Assembly (NCBI GenBank): GCA_008933995.1
Contig: WARS01000011.1
Coordinates: 15,936,016 to 16,000,015 of the forward strand
Source: Datnioides undecimradiatus
Lineage: Eukaryota > Chordata > Actinopteri > Lobotiformes > Datnioididae
Direction of reading: 5' to 3'
Length of the DNA: 64,000 bases
Shown: piece after piece, positions 38,331 through 51,260 of the stretch
Position numbering within the stretch: the first letter of the stretch is position 1
Layout: each line of letters opens with the position of its first letter
Program-made: the position numbers and the translations under genes
The notes under the pieces: model-generated
Databases searched by the model: none
Told to the model about the DNA's origin: nothing
Seen by the model: the letters and a program-made list of their open reading frames with translations, nothing else

Positions 38331-40227
38331 GTAATGACCTACTTATACATATATATATACATATAACATCTGATTGATGGGGCATTTGATACAAAACTAA
38401 ACTTCCTAGCACTTTGACATGAATAGTTGGCGTTTTCTTGGTTGACATATAAGTTGTGAACAAGATAAATTACATTATATATTCTCAATCTGATAGCTTT
38501 GGTAGCTTTGCTGTGTTCGTATCTGTTATCTCGGAGTCAAAGGGCCCAATAGATAAAATGCATCTCCACAATGGACAAACTTCATATCGTGAACTCAGTA
38601 GGTCTTCAGTGCAATGCATCAAAGTCAAATGTGTTGCATATACGACCTACAAAATTGGCACCAGATGGGCTGCACATTGGTTGAATAATACCGACGTCAT
38701 TCTTTTCCTGATGGAAGCTGAATTCCCATTGAAACACTGTTGAACAGATGCTTTAATCGCATCTTAGTGATTTAGAGCGAGTGCTGATCTACTTCTTTTT
38801 TTCTTGTCTTTCTTAGAAATCAAAGAATTAAACGCAGATTGAGGTTCGGAGTAATTTGCAAATCATGTAAAATGTGATGAGTCATTTCTGCCCAAGGTCA
38901 AAGGATCCAGAATAAGGTACCTGGTTCAGATTTATTCTCCTAAACATCCTAAACGGTTTCCTGTTAAGTCCATTGAACCTGAACCCTTTTAGCCTTCAGT
39001 GAGTGTTTTGGATGATTGTTTGTTTTCTCCCTGGTAGCTTTTAGTATTAATGGCTATCAGAAGTAGGTCAAGGTGAACCAGAACTAAACAGAATGACCTC
39101 CTGGTCTCCCGAAGGATTTTATTATAGGGTCTTTGTTGTTTGGTTTTCTATGATGTGTGTTTGAGGAATATAAGAAGAGGAAAAACTGCTCTTACATTCT
39201 TCAGATGTTCTCGGGGGAACATCATCCAGGCTCCTTGCGGGAATGCGTTATCTCTAAAGAGCACAATTGTTTAATAGCCATCGCAAAACCTCACTTTTGA
39301 AGGTCTGCTGCTCTCTTATCACCATTATCATAAATAGGGCTAACTGATAGTGGCTATTAGCGATGTATACTGATGGGATGGGATTGATTGTGTGTAATAT
39401 AGAAATCCAAGTGCAGAATCAAAGCTTGAGAACGTGGCTGCGAGTGGAAACCAGACTCCTTTAAGAAAGACGACTGACACGCTGGATGATTATAACGCAA
39501 ATAAAGCAAGAACATTTGTTATAGTAATTTTACAATTTTAGAGAATGTTTTCCTTTACGATTGAATTACCTAAATTACATTTAAATGTTAATTCAGAGCG
39601 TTTTGTTTTGCGAATCACGTTTTGTTATCGCCAAATGATCAGAAAATTGCCTTTGTGTAGCAATTCTCCCTGATGTGTGTGTGTAAGTGTTTTTTAACAA
39701 ATATTGGACACTCTGCTTTGGACTGACTGTCTGCTCCCATTGACATCTACAATTTCCTCAATTTATCCTCACAGCCGTATAACTGCCCCTTAACTACCAG
39801 AACACAACCGCTGTCATGGGACATTCGGCATGATTTTTCACACAGGCGCCTTGCGTTTGCAGTATTGATGCAATGCCGACCCGCCGTGTGAGCTTTAAGT
39901 ACCACCTGGATCCGGTCTAACGCAGACAAAAAATAGAAATGGTTGTCATTAGTTTACCCCCAAAGATTAAAATATCAGAACAGAGGCTGGATTTGACAGT
40001 TCTTTGTCCTCATTTACGGAGATACCTCACATGGGGAGCATGTGTGCGAGGAGATTGACGACTGACACTTTGATGGCAGCGTGGAAAAACTGAACCCCCA
40101 CCCCCAACGGTTTCCCACTTAATCTACTAAAATGCTAATGCGTGACCGATCAATACCACAGTATATTTACTTCAGCTCTTTTTGCTGATATTGCAATAGC
40201 TTGAAACGTCAGGGGGTTGTGTAGACA

Positions 40228-40242
40228 TTTTTTTTTTTTTTT
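40228..40242. repeat. Poly(T) tract
   Basis: Fifteen T residues in a row. Confidence 0.85.
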
Positions 40243-40860
40243 GCAAGTGAGGAAAGCTGCAATGGAGAGATAAAGAAAGGGCCTCGGTTTACTCAGATAG
40301 TGCCTGATACATCTGCACTAGACAACCTCAAAATGACCCATGAACCATGATGTGGTAAAGATGTCAACTGGTAGACGTCAGCACGAAAGCCGCTTGCAGG
40401 CTTTTCTTGATGGAGCAAAAAGCAAACAGTTTTGACACCATTCACTTTAGAAATCCCTCTTTTTCCTCCTCATCCGTAATGGTGTGTTAGAACAAGTCAA
40501 GGGTTGAAATGCATTCAAGCAAATGACAGCGAGGGTAGATAAGGGGGTAAATGCATGTCTCTGTTGATGTGACAGGGGGACACAATGTGAGGTACTTACT
40601 AAAATAGATTTAAGATGAAATAAAAAAAACACAAAGACTGAATTCAAACGTTCTTTATACTATTTTGGTTAATAATGGGTTTTTTTATATTTTAAATGCA
40701 ACAAACAATTTTTTGTTTTCTATAATTTGTATTTTATTGACAAAATGGATGTGATAGCTAAAGCAAAATATAGACAGGAAATGTTTCCCCTAGAATAATA
40801 AGAAAGACACAAGGTTGATTTGTTTTTGAATGAATAATGCACTAATATATTAAAGCACTC

Positions 40861-40899
40861 TTATTATTATTATTTATTTATTAAGAAGAAGAAGAAGAA
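40861..40899. repeat. (TTA)n and (GAA)n compound repeat
   Basis: TTA/TTTA units pass directly into five GAA-type units. Confidence 0.85.
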
Positions 40900-42453
40900 T
40901 GCAAGATGGAGTTGAAATAATCAGAAATCTCAGATATATTTTGTTTTTTAAAATAAGATTCATCAGGAAAAAGCATTAAAGTTTAATTCCACATGGATTT
41001 ATTTTCACATGAACTTTGCTGACGGATTTAATTCCCAGGGTTTTTAAGGATAACTTTAATGAAACTTACTTTGAAATCAAACAAACTATGCGCGGCGCAC
41101 TGTCACAGATGCGCCATGAATTTTGCAGTGTTCAAATCTAAGGCTAATTTTTCCGAAACAACAAATGACGGATTCTCGAGCAAATATCTGAACCAAAATC
41201 AAACAAAACGAAAATCCTTCCCCGTGATTTAACAGATAAGAGGTGCTGTTAGTCACACAGCGTGAAGTCTAATTAATGCAAGTCCTCTAGAGCGGTGAAT
41301 TCTGCTTAGAAAATGATTTCAACAGAAAGGAATTCATCAGTTTTCAATGGCTTCAACTATGAAAACTATGATATATATGTACGGCAAGGTTTGGTTGCTG
41401 CGGAAATATTAATACAGTAATAAATAACACAAGAATGATTCATTCTTACTCCCAGTTTCCTGACAATAGAAACGACTTCAAAGACAATAACACCACATTC
41501 TTTTCAAGTTTGATATTGTGAGAATACAAGTGGCTCGTCAGACACATTAATAACTCTGACCTCAGTTTCTTGTTCCAAACCAAAACCACGTGATTCTTAG
41601 TGAGGGATTCATCAGCATACTTCAACTTCAAGTCTTTAAGATTTTTTTTTTTATTATTATTTTTTTGTGTGGTATCTCAAAGTTTCTCGAAGGAGCCAAT
41701 TTTGCAACTGATGGAGCTTGATGTACTCTGTGGCCAATGACCCACGCAGAAATGTATTGACTGGAGCAGGGCTATTGGAAAGATGTCAGGCTCAACAGAA
41801 ACAGTTTTGGAAAAGTGTCCCCTGGAGGCTGCCTTGGTGGCTTCATTAAAACTTATCATTTATGTGTTGGATTTCTGTGCACTGAGCGTGGGAGCCATAA
41901 CTAAGGTTAGTCCAAGAGCAGTGTGGGTTTGTCCCAGCGGGTTCCTTAACTCAGATGTCAGCTACGTGTCAGGTAGACACAACACGACACGTGGTGTACT
42001 GCGTTAAATAGGGTTTGTTTTCTTGATTTTGGTATCGGCTGAGAGGTTCACTTTAAGACACAAGCTGCTGAAGAATCTCCTTCCTGTTAAAGACATAATG
42101 CGCAAAACCCGCGCTGAGAGTGCAATTAGTCACACTTACGGACACAACTTTGACCGCTGATGAGGTTTCAGATTTCCGTGCGCTGCAGTTTTCCACCGAT
42201 CAATCTCAATCAACCCTATGAAACACTTAACTGCGCCAGAACTGTGTGAGTTGTCTCTTTTGTTTGCTTTTAGTTTACATATACTGCTATTTACAAGATA
42301 ATTTATGATAAATAATAATAATAAATAATACTTTTGCTGTAAGAGAAGTAACTTTTTTAGAGTCACACATCTTTTAAATACCTTATACACAATGTAACTG
42401 TATTTGCAATATTACCATTAATATTCACTGACACTCAAGAGGATTAAACAATG

Positions 42454-42472
42454 TTTTTTTTTTTTTTTTTTT
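42454..42472. repeat. Poly(T) tract
   Basis: Nineteen T residues in a row. Confidence 0.9.
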
Positions 42473-42766
42473 AAATCCCACTGTATTTTGCCTTTTTCAT
42501 GGTGATGAAACCTGAAAATGAAACACTCTACTCACATCTCCTGTAAGATTTGTGGCTGGGCTGATCATTACGCACGGCCATCGGAAGATACGCACCCAGA
42601 CGTACATGCAAGCGTCGGTCATTCCGTTTTCACATTCACCGGGGCCGCTTGTTTTACGCAGGCAGCATCGCTCACATGTGAAAATCAAACTGTAATTATC
42701 TTTGCTATGATTGACGAGCCCAGGCTAGTCATGAGTCATTCTTGAGTAAACAATGTTACCAAATAC

Positions 42767-42801
42767 TCCACCCATCCATTTTCTCAAGTGCTTATCTTCC
42801 C
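42767..42801 (-). mobile_element. SINE/LINE tail remnant
   Basis: CACCCATCCATTTTCTCAAG followed by TGCTTATCTTCC is the reverse complement of the GGATAAGCGGTT...ATGGATGG end common to fish SINEs of the family at 54135-54475. Only the extreme 3' tail is visible. Confidence 0.45.
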
Positions 42802-43171
42802 CATTTCATAGTGGGCTGCTAAATGCCTGAAAAGCCGAAGTGCATTGACTGAAACTGCTGAAAAGAAAATGCCGCTTCCACGTGCGCTATCGCCATGTGC
42901 GCTGTGAAGTTTGCTCTCATTCTTCTGAGAACAGATGTGTTTCATCTTTAAATGAATTTTCTCGGTCGTATCTGGAATCGTCGCCGAATGTGGCTGAAGA
43001 GCGGCGCCGTCTTGAAATCTTGAGATAAGTACGAACAAAAGCAAAACACAAGCACATTAACGTCAGTTTTATTTCATCTTTGCGCTAACGGCTGTGTTCT
43101 TTCCTGCTGTGTTTGAACGTGTCAATGAATACACACTTTGCAGCGCGACCTTCGTTGGTCAACTTGTTACT

Positions 43172-43287
43172 GATGTGACAGACTGGCGTCCTGTCCCATG
43201 TGTACTGCGCCCCTCACTCAGCGCATGGTAGGACGGGCACGGGCACCAGCCCCCTGCAGATGAACGGATATACAGATGAATACATGG
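43172..43287 (+). mobile_element. SINE 3' fragment
   Basis: GATGTGACAGACTGGCGTCC, then CTGTCCCATGTGTACTGCGC, CACCAGCCCCCTGC and a GATGAATACATGG tail match the 3' half of the SINE at 54135-54475 in order. The tRNA-like head is absent. The copy is diverged with small insertions. Confidence 0.7.
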
Positions 43288-44629
43288 TTCACATATATCT
43301 TAGACTATGATAAACTGAACAAGCAAGTATTAATATATTCCTATATTAAATGGCTGTGACTTGCAGGAACTAGGAGTAGGAGGATTGTGTAGCATAATTA
43401 GCATGCATAATTATTATTTATATACAGAAAAACAATAATTAAATGTACAACCAAACTTTCCACGCTGCACTTGTGCTCTTCACTGGCCTCACAGTGAAGA
43501 TAAAAGTTGACTTTAAATTCACTGGAAAGTTAGAGAAGTTGAGATTAATATGTTGTTAAGTGTTTTATCCCTGAGCTTCGCCTACTTAAGTTCCACGTTA
43601 TGCCATAATGTGTTGGCCCGCTGTATTTTCTGTTTGAGAAGTCTTTTGCATAAACAAAACAAAACAAGAGTAACGTATGTTGACATTCATCCTTTCTGTT
43701 TTTGGCCAGTGTACAAAATGTGACATTACTGTGGAGCTCAGTGCCACTGCGTGAACCCATGAGCCGTGACAGTGTCTACAGGTCCTCCAGTAACGATTTT
43801 AATCAGGAGCTCATTATGTCTCACACACAGAGGCCACTCAATCACATCAATTGATTAATTAAGTGCCAAGGGCGTTTGGGGACCCAGGTGACGATATGAT
43901 CCCTGGGGACAAGACGAAGGTCTGAAAGCAGTAGTCATTAAAAAAATGGGTTCTGTGGGGTCAGCATAACTGTTGCATGTACCTACTTCTATATCTAATT
44001 AAAAAGCAAATAGTCTTATCAATAAAATCTGATATGTCTCTGCAAGGACAGATGTTCTTTCTTGGCTTTCTGGTGTTCGTTTATGGTACACACTCCAGTG
44101 TTAAGTCAGCAAGAGAAGAGGAAGAGAGGAAGGAAGAGGATTTGTGCAAGCCAGCATCATAGTAAAGCATGTAATACAAGCTAATCCTCCTCCACTCATG
44201 CTGCTGTGAGGCCAGGAATAGTGAGGGAGCACTGGCCTGATTTGACTCAACCTACAGTAACAGCTGGGTAAATAAGGACCACCCCTGTGTTGGCCATTCA
44301 CTCACACTCGCTGAATTGCATTAACATAGGTGGGAGTAGTTCCACCTGCTTCGTCATGAACCGGAATCATGGCTCTCAAGCTGCTAGCGTAACAGAAGAC
44401 ATCCAGACACGTTTGTGTGCACTGCCACTATAAATACACAGGGGTTGTGTAAATGCAGGGAAATCAGATTGTCCGCTGTTAAATGGCAGAGACCATGCAT
44501 GTTTAACTGCACTGCAAGTATAAGCCGCAAACGTTTATACAGGACCCTGAAGATTATAAGTTTTTCATTAGAGCTTAGTCTTGAATTTAATCAAATCTCA
44601 ACACTCTTTATTGCTTTTCACTGGTTAAG

Positions 44630-44667
44630 TTATATATATATATATATATATTAAGTTATATATATAT
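44630..44667. repeat. (TA)n microsatellite, interrupted
   Basis: Two TA runs separated by TTAAGT. Confidence 0.9.
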
Positions 44668-45023
44668 TTGATTGGTATAAAGTATATGATCACACATTTC
44701 AAGACTGATTCAACAAAAACAAAACAAATATTTTTTTTTCAGTTATTAAAGATGTGCGGGCACGTCCAGCCTGTCTTGCTAAAATATTAAATCATTTTCA
44801 GGCCAAACTTTTAATGCCTTCACATTTTAGTGTTCCGATCATTGAGCAGCGGTGGCAGCAGGACTCAGGAGAGAAACCTTTTTAGTGCAGTATTAGTGGC
44901 ATATATTTTTAAAAACTCTTAAGCTTTTGCAGTTGAATATGACCCTCCTGATTCTGGCATGGAAGTCAAAGCAGGAGAATGAAAGTCAGCATGAGCGCTG
45001 GGAATAAAGATGTGTGTAGTGGC

Positions 45024-45048
45024 GTGTGTGTGTGTGTCTGTGTGTGTG
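45024..45048. repeat. (GT)n microsatellite, interrupted
   Basis: A GT run with a single C interruption. Confidence 0.9.
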
Positions 45049-45404
45049 ATGCCCAGCTGTTTGCATCCTCCCCTGGGGTTGGCAGCCAAATCAGGAACAT
45101 GGTGACCAGAAAGGAAACCTCATTAGCGTGTGCACTCCTCCAACCTAAACGAATTCTTGTTGGCAGGCTGCGCCAATTATTGCCGCTGCTCAATTTCATG
45201 GGCAGAATGTAGACTTGACTAAAACAGGGTCGTGAGGTCCAAATCCCATTCGAACCAGTCACTTCCCTGCTGCCGCCAAAGTGCCCTTTTTGAGGAGCCT
45301 GAGCCCTTCCCTGTTAAGTCGGCCAAGAGTTCAGTATTAGGATGCTGGCCTATTCTTATTATACAATGTGAGAGAGCTGCATCTCATCTATTCATTTTCT
45401 GTCA

Positions 45405-45580
45405 CTTTATCGGGCTTGGAGTTGCAGTCCTTCCTCCTGTGCACTGCTCTCAGGTCCTCCTGGAGATCCAGATGCTTCCTGGCCAGATGAATTACATATC
45501 CCTCCAGGAAGCATCCTGGATCAGATGTTCGAACTAGCTCAGCTAGCTCCCTTTGGAGTGTCGGAGCTCTCTCTGCCCTT
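45405..45580 (-). mobile_element. LINE 3' end, internally deleted
   Basis: The minus strand carries a terminal coding stretch reading LQEDLRAVHRRKDCNSKP (about 45465-45412). This corresponds to the C-terminal end of a widespread fish LINE. The plus strand TTCCTCCTGTGCACTGCTCT and CAGGTCCTCCTGGAGATCCA blocks match the same element. The segment GGAAGCATCCTGGATCAGAT joins directly to CCCTCCAG, so roughly 80 bp of the usual intervening sequence appear missing. It belongs to the same kind of element as 32370-32510. Confidence 0.75.
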
Positions 45581-46023
45581 GTGTGCTGCGACAGGTTTGC
45601 CCTTTACTCTCTATTTCTAAGGTGGAACCTGCCACCTCGGAGGACTATCATTTCAATTTCTGCTCATAAATTTGTAACCACTGGTAAACTGGAAGTTGGC
45701 ATCAGCCTCACCTTCACCACATTGTAGTGTTATCTACATTACTGCTGTCAGTGCACTGCACACACTGTTTAAAAACTGCATTAATCAATGTTCCCATATG
45801 TGTTATATTCTAACAAATGGCATTTAATGGGCATGGGGGGTCCAATACAGTGAAAAATACATTTTTTGCCTCTTACATATTTAAACTAGTCCCCCTCAGC
45901 CGACCAGCTCAGAGAGTGAGAAGGCAGACAGGCCCATCATCTCTACAGCCCACTCTCTGGTAACATGGGTCCTACAGGCCGTTCAGATCCAGCTCCTGCC
46001 GCATGTAACCACAGTGAGTGATT

Positions 46024-46265
46024 TACAGAGGCCTCGCCCTCCCTGAGTGAAACCGCTGAGGGGGCGTCATCCCATGGTGTCTCTGTTTCCGGCGGTAAGC
46101 TAGCGGTGTGTGGCGATGTCGTCGGTCAGAGCCAGACATGCAGACTGCTCTGTTGTTGGTTGTAAACACCAACACAAATGCCGATATTCTGTCCCAGCCC
46201 CAGAAGACCAGAGGAGACCGTTTCCTCCGCTGCTCGCCGTCAGATTCTGGGTCGTAGCTATAGCG
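46024..46265 (+). pseudogene. Broken THAP-like zinc-finger N-terminal fragment
   Basis: From ATG at 46116 the frame reads SSVRARHADCSVVGC, then KHQHK and PAPEDQRR. The C-x4-C spacing (CSVVGC) at the N-terminus and the basic residues after it resemble the start of a THAP C2CH zinc finger as found in transposase-related fish proteins. The frame continues to about 46433 but loses resemblance after EDQRR, and the expected downstream Cys/His ligands are absent. GGCGGTAAGC at 46091-46100 looks like a splice donor just upstream. CpG density is higher than around it. I infer a dead piece of a mobile or retroposed gene; the THAP call is tentative. Confidence 0.4.
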
Positions 46266-46277
46266 TACAGCCGCGGG

Positions 46278-46325
46278 CTGGATACCGGTCCTGCACCGCA
46301 CCTGGATACCGGTCCTGCACCGCGC
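46278..46325. repeat. 24-bp tandem duplication, two units
   Basis: Two adjacent 24-bp units (46278-46301 and 46302-46325) starting CTGGATACCGGTCCTGCACC are identical at all but one position. The repeat lies directly after the THAP-like fragment and keeps its reading frame, adding eight residues per unit. Confidence 0.9.
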
Positions 46326-46514
46326 TGCACCCCCCCCATATGTCATTCAGGCAGCCAATCAGCGCTACCACCCTCTGCATTTCCAACTCAAACAGTTGAT
46401 AATATGCTGATATTTTGTTTTCAGCCTTTCTGATGCTCTCAACAGGCCAGGACTCATTATTGCAGGTTTAAAGTGCTGTTTGACTAAAACTGAGTTGTGA
46501 GACATGTGAGTGCA

Positions 46515-46554
46515 TGTGTGTGTGTATGTGTGTGTATGTGTGTGTGTGTCTGTG
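46515..46554. repeat. (TG)n microsatellite, interrupted
   Basis: TG units interrupted by TA and TC steps. Confidence 0.9.
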
Positions 46555-46899
46555 GGGGAGGTTTATAATTGCACTGTTGTAAATTTTGCAACGTTGCAGA
46601 CAAAAGAAAGATTAGACAAAATATTCCAATAGAAAATGTTGTTGACACATCTAAATGGTTGATATGATAAGTGGTAATTACATTTCAGCTTGGGTTTTAC
46701 CGTTGTACTGTTGTTAATGTGCGTCACACATTCTTAGGAAGCGCCTAGCTTGTTAATAGAAAACAGTTTGTCCAAATTATTCTCACATTAACCTTTTGAA
46801 ACAGCCTTAAAGTAATGATTGCACTCACAACTATGTTCTCTGGTCAATTAGCTCAAATTATTCCTCTGTTTGCGTTCCCATTATTAAAACTGCCACAAT

Positions 46900-47240
46900 T
46901 ACATGCCGTTTAAATCACGACTTCATGTCTGCAGACAGTTTCAGGTATTTTTGTGAGCGCCAAGCAGGGCCTCCGAACATTTCTTGCAAGGAAACGCCTG
47001 AAAGACTTTTTAGATGTTTTGACACTCGCTTCAGTCCGCGGGGGCTGAGCCCAGCGAGTTTCGGCATGGACAGATTCCATTTAAGAAGATCACTGCGTCT
47101 TTTCCTAACGCAGAAGTGCCGTGTGCCCACTCAGAGCCCATCCTCAGCTGACAGGTCAAATGCATCTCCATCCCCCTGTTGTGAAAACCTTGGTGTGACC
47201 TTGTCCATCCAACCGGCCTTTTAAGAGAACATTTAATCAA
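46900..47240. promoter_or_regulatory. Candidate conserved noncoding element
   Basis: Unique, moderately GC-rich sequence with scattered CpGs. Open frames of 99 codons on plus and 71 and 69 codons on minus overlap here, which usually reflects composition rather than coding. It has no repeats. Enhancer or weak coding status cannot be told apart by eye. Confidence 0.22.
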
Positions 47241-49550
47241 TAACTCCGTCGTGTACAGTTTGGTTTCAACACGAGGCGGAGATATGCCCGGTTTGTCCTG
47301 CTCTCAGCTTGAACTCCCCAGTTGTCCTGCTGTTCTCATTGGACCAAAGAATGAGCAGACATCGGTTCACTGTATACTGAAGAGAACTGAGGGACAAGGT
47401 CTGAAGTTAGCAGTTAGGGACATTTAATCTTGAGGAGGTGCAAACCCTGCCGTTTGAACACATGTGGTTTCTCATTATTCCACTGATTTATATGGAAATA
47501 ATGAAAAAAATGCACATGACATGTTTTTTGTGTGACATGCATTCATCTCATTTGTCCGACCTCAAGGACTTACTGTATAAATAGTGAATTGAAGCTGTTT
47601 CTCGTTTACAAAGGCAGCTTTTAAGCTCTTTAAATGGCGATATATATATAAACTGTAAAATAACCCGCATCAAGTTCATTGCCACGTTTACACATAAAAG
47701 GAATTCGTCTTGGCAAACTAAGCAGCCTTGTAATGAAATAAAATGTGTTACCTCTGCAGCCATACTTCAGATGTCTTGTAAACTCATAAAGGCTGGATAC
47801 TATGGCGGAGTACGTGCAGAAACAGGCTGTCAGCCATGCATTAACCCAACTATACCACTCATCTATTGGTTGAATGCCGCACATATCCATGAACATAGTG
47901 CAAATGATACCTGATACATATTTTAAACATCCCTTCTACACTGGACATTGATCGTACACAATCGATATGTAAAACTAGTACACTGTTACTCTTTCTACAT
48001 CGATGTTAACACAGATATGGGACCACTTTAACTCTGAATCAATGCGGTCATTGAAAGGAAACATGTCATTGTGACCTCCAAGCGCTTATACGCACCCAGG
48101 AACCTTTTTATCCGAACTGTTGAGTTAACGATTTGCATATTAGGCCCGCTCACTCGGTATCCGTTTACTTCTCAGATGCAGAGGCTGCAGGATGAGGCAA
48201 TAGATTAATATGCCGCGTGGCGAGCAGCCCTTGTGGTTTTGCTAAGTTTTGCCCTGGGATTGATTGATCGACCTTCGTGTTAAGTTTAATTCTTGAATGT
48301 AAACACCTCAAACGACTTAAAATTTTAAGTCAATCTCAATTAAGGTGACACATCAGACTCCACCGCCCATTTTCTTATGCTGAACAAGTGCCACTTTCAT
48401 CTCTGTCAAAGGACACTATATGTTGCATCATTAAACACTTAAACACTACAAAACTCAGCTCGCTGCTGCACTTTAAGTGCACTAAAATAGAAGTGCACTG
48501 TTTTTTGTTTTTACTTTGTAAGAAGTATAATAACAGTATACTAAGACTCCATTACAAGGAAAGGTTGAGTAAAAACATCAAAAATGTGATACAAATCCAC
48601 CCAGCTGTGATGACACCGCCTGAGGTAAGATACTGTGCGCCTTTCTCTCTTTCCTCCCTCTCCTGACATGAACAGGCTCCGCTCTCACAGCACATCCAGA
48701 TGTATTGTCTCCTGATGCATTTGATCATATCTCTGCCACTGTAAATCGCTCTGTGCCTCCACCCCCAAGAAATCAGTTGACACATCAAAGCCCCAGAGGG
48801 AGGCTTAATATTGGAGTGTGCCACCAAAGTGTGGGATCCGCACGCACGCTCACAACGGCGCCACAGTGCACTCAGGTATTTGGCAAACAAGAGTTTGTTT
48901 ATTTTGACATAAAAACTGGGTTATGAAAGATATGTCAAGGTGCGGTGCCAGTGACAAAAAGGTGCAAAGGTGTACCTGTTTTTATGACGATATGGTGTAT
49001 GGGAGCTGATACAGAGGGATTTCTATCCATAAAAACAAGTTACACTACTACAACAGAATCAGTCTGGACACTGCTAAGCGTAACAGAGCTGGCTGTGAAA
49101 TGATGAGGCTGACATTTAGACTTTATTTCTCCGAAAAATATGTTTAATACATTTGTAAAGGAAAGAAAAAAAAAATAATAATTTGTTAAAACTCCAGCCG
49201 AAGTTTGAAATAAACAATTGTTGGCTGAGCCTTTAAAACCCACCTTTAGGTCACACGCCCTCAGTAGTGTGACTAACCCCGGTAATCCATGCCGCATTCA
49301 CACCTCTAGTGCCATGCAAGCCTATTGAGAAAGATCATTTTGGCTTAAACCCAGATTTGCGTGACCCAGCAGCCTGCTCGGGTACGGGTTTATGCAATCT
49401 GTCTAAGATGTGTGTGCACACGTGTTTAAATGTGGCCTCGCTCTCTTTACTGTTTAAGTACTCAAGTCAAGAAGGTGGCCTGACAACACGCTGGCCACCT
49501 CTAATGTAATTAACTCAGACTGGACTGCGGTGACCTTAGAGAATCGTGTT

Positions 49551-49565
49551 GGGGGGGGGGGGGGG
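49551..49565. repeat. Poly(G) tract
   Basis: Fifteen G residues in a row. Confidence 0.9.
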
Positions 49566-50555
49566 TGTCTGAAAACTCATGACATAATGAGAAAAACCTT
49601 GATTTTATTTAATTATAGCAGATAAACAGAAATTACATAATAAGGAAAACAGTTCATGATTTTGTTATTTATAATGACAAAGATGGGTCACCGAACGCCA
49701 ATAAGCAGCTTTTGTCAGATGGGGGTTTTGCCATCAGCACTTTGAAGTTTCCAAACCCGCATGCTATGGCTAACGCGACTCCAAAAAAAGGCCACATCAG
49801 CTCTGCTCACCTTAAAAAAAAAAACATAGGATAAAAAGCGTATGCATGTTTTCCTCAAACGCTGACAAACTGCAGCGACCAAAGGGAAGAGAGATCACAA
49901 GATGATCGAACCAACGGGGACATGACTGACATGCACGGTACATAAGGAGAGTGATGAAATACTGCTAACTGGCATACAGCCTAAAACGAAGCACCATTGT
50001 GGCAGTGCTTTCACTGATGATTTAGCCATTTCAAAGTTGAAGTGTTTACTTTATTATTCTCCCTGCCGTGCGCCGAGTAAAATGTATCTTTAAATCAATA
50101 AGGAGTAATAACGCTCCTCTGAGCTTGACAGAGCAGTTATAGTTGTGCGAAGTCTTCTTTAATAGCTTATGTGTCATATATAATATGGATTTAAAGTGCG
50201 GGCTTCATTACTGCAGAACACGGCGCAGTAAATTCCAGTGCATCTGCAGGCCTCGATTAATTTACGCACTCATTCACTCCAGGATGCATCTTTGAATAGC
50301 GCTGACCTGCAGGGCCCATGGCCATCTGTGGCCCTTCTCCCCCCCCCCTGCCTTTGCAGAGTGAGAAAAACCCCAGCTGCTCTTTTGGCTGCAGCAGAAC
50401 TCACCAGGAGGAGTATTTAAAAATCCCTAATCTATCACTCTGCCCAGCCAGCCCTGTCTCTGCTGGCTGGCTTAGAACCTACAACGATTTGCACTGTCCA
50501 TCCCACAAGAGAGACATCGTTACTGCTTAGTTAATCTATCACACAGGGAGGGAGG

Positions 50556-51260
50556 GATACAGGGAGAGAGGGAGAGAAAGTCATTGGGATCATCCATAAT
50601 GATTTGGAGATTTACCGGGATCATATGTAAACGACCCCTACGGTATCAAATGCCAACGAAAGAGTTCCCCTCCCGGGTTGCCGTGGTCCTTTTCATCATT
50701 TTTATTATTATTTCATTACATCAGATTACCCCGGTGTCACTGGATCCCTCGCATCCTGTGCTGTAAATTGCATACCCGCTCGACATGGCACAATAGGCCT
50801 GGGAGGTAATCGGACATCCCGCAGTGATAATAGAATTAGTAATAACTATTAAAAATGTCCACGGTGGATGTGGTATTACTGAACGCAGCCTGTGTGTCAG
50901 AGCAGCTTATATATATATTTAAAAAAAGGGTTATTTTAATCGGCCTTTTGAGAGGAATGAGTGAATGTATGGCAGGGGTATTATAGGAATTAAAAGCGCG
51001 TATTTTCATTTATTTACGCAGGCAGCGGCGCTTGCCATTAATGTCCCGAAGAAAACACATCTCACTCATAGGTTCATCACTGCTGCATTCTCAGTGGTGC
51101 TTTTACGCACCTTGGTGCTGACCTTGGGGCAATTTTGTTATCAACCCCCGAGCAGCCGCTATTGGTTGTCCGAGGTAATGAAGCATTTTCGCGTCTGTGT
51201 GCGGAGACGCTCGACATTTCCTCCTTGGGTTTGATTTTAATAGAGGCAGCCTTTAGCGTG
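50556..51260. promoter_or_regulatory. Candidate conserved noncoding block
   Basis: About 700 bp of unique DNA rich in ATTA cores and CpG-containing words, for example near 50825-50850 and 51225-51245, with no repeats except a short AT run near 50910. An 89-codon plus frame (50965-51234) has no known domain. Of the candidate blocks, this is one of the longest without any repeat. Function is inferred. Confidence 0.28.

Larger units (their letters stand above)
38331..42766. other. Noncoding DNA, no gene recognised
   Basis: Contains several homopolymer and AT-rich tracts (40228-40242, 40861-40899, 41641-41667, 42454-42472). All open frames are under 100 codons. No transposon was recognised. Confidence 0.5.
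43288..45404. other. Noncoding DNA with AT and GT microsatellites
   Basis: No gene or transposon was recognised apart from simple repeats at 44630-44667 and 45024-45048. Confidence 0.5.
46326..50555. other. Noncoding DNA, no gene recognised
   Basis: Holds a GT-rich microsatellite (46515-46554), a G tract (49551-49565) and a CpG-containing block (46900-47240) with overlapping open frames on both strands. No exon is supported; an AG preceded by TTTTGTTTTC near 46423 is an isolated acceptor-like site. Confidence 0.5.

Noticed and set aside
46415-46440. TTTTGTTTTCAG as the acceptor of a second exon after the THAP-like fragment
   Set aside because: The sequence after it has stops in all plausible frames within a short distance or no protein resemblance, so an exon cannot be supported.
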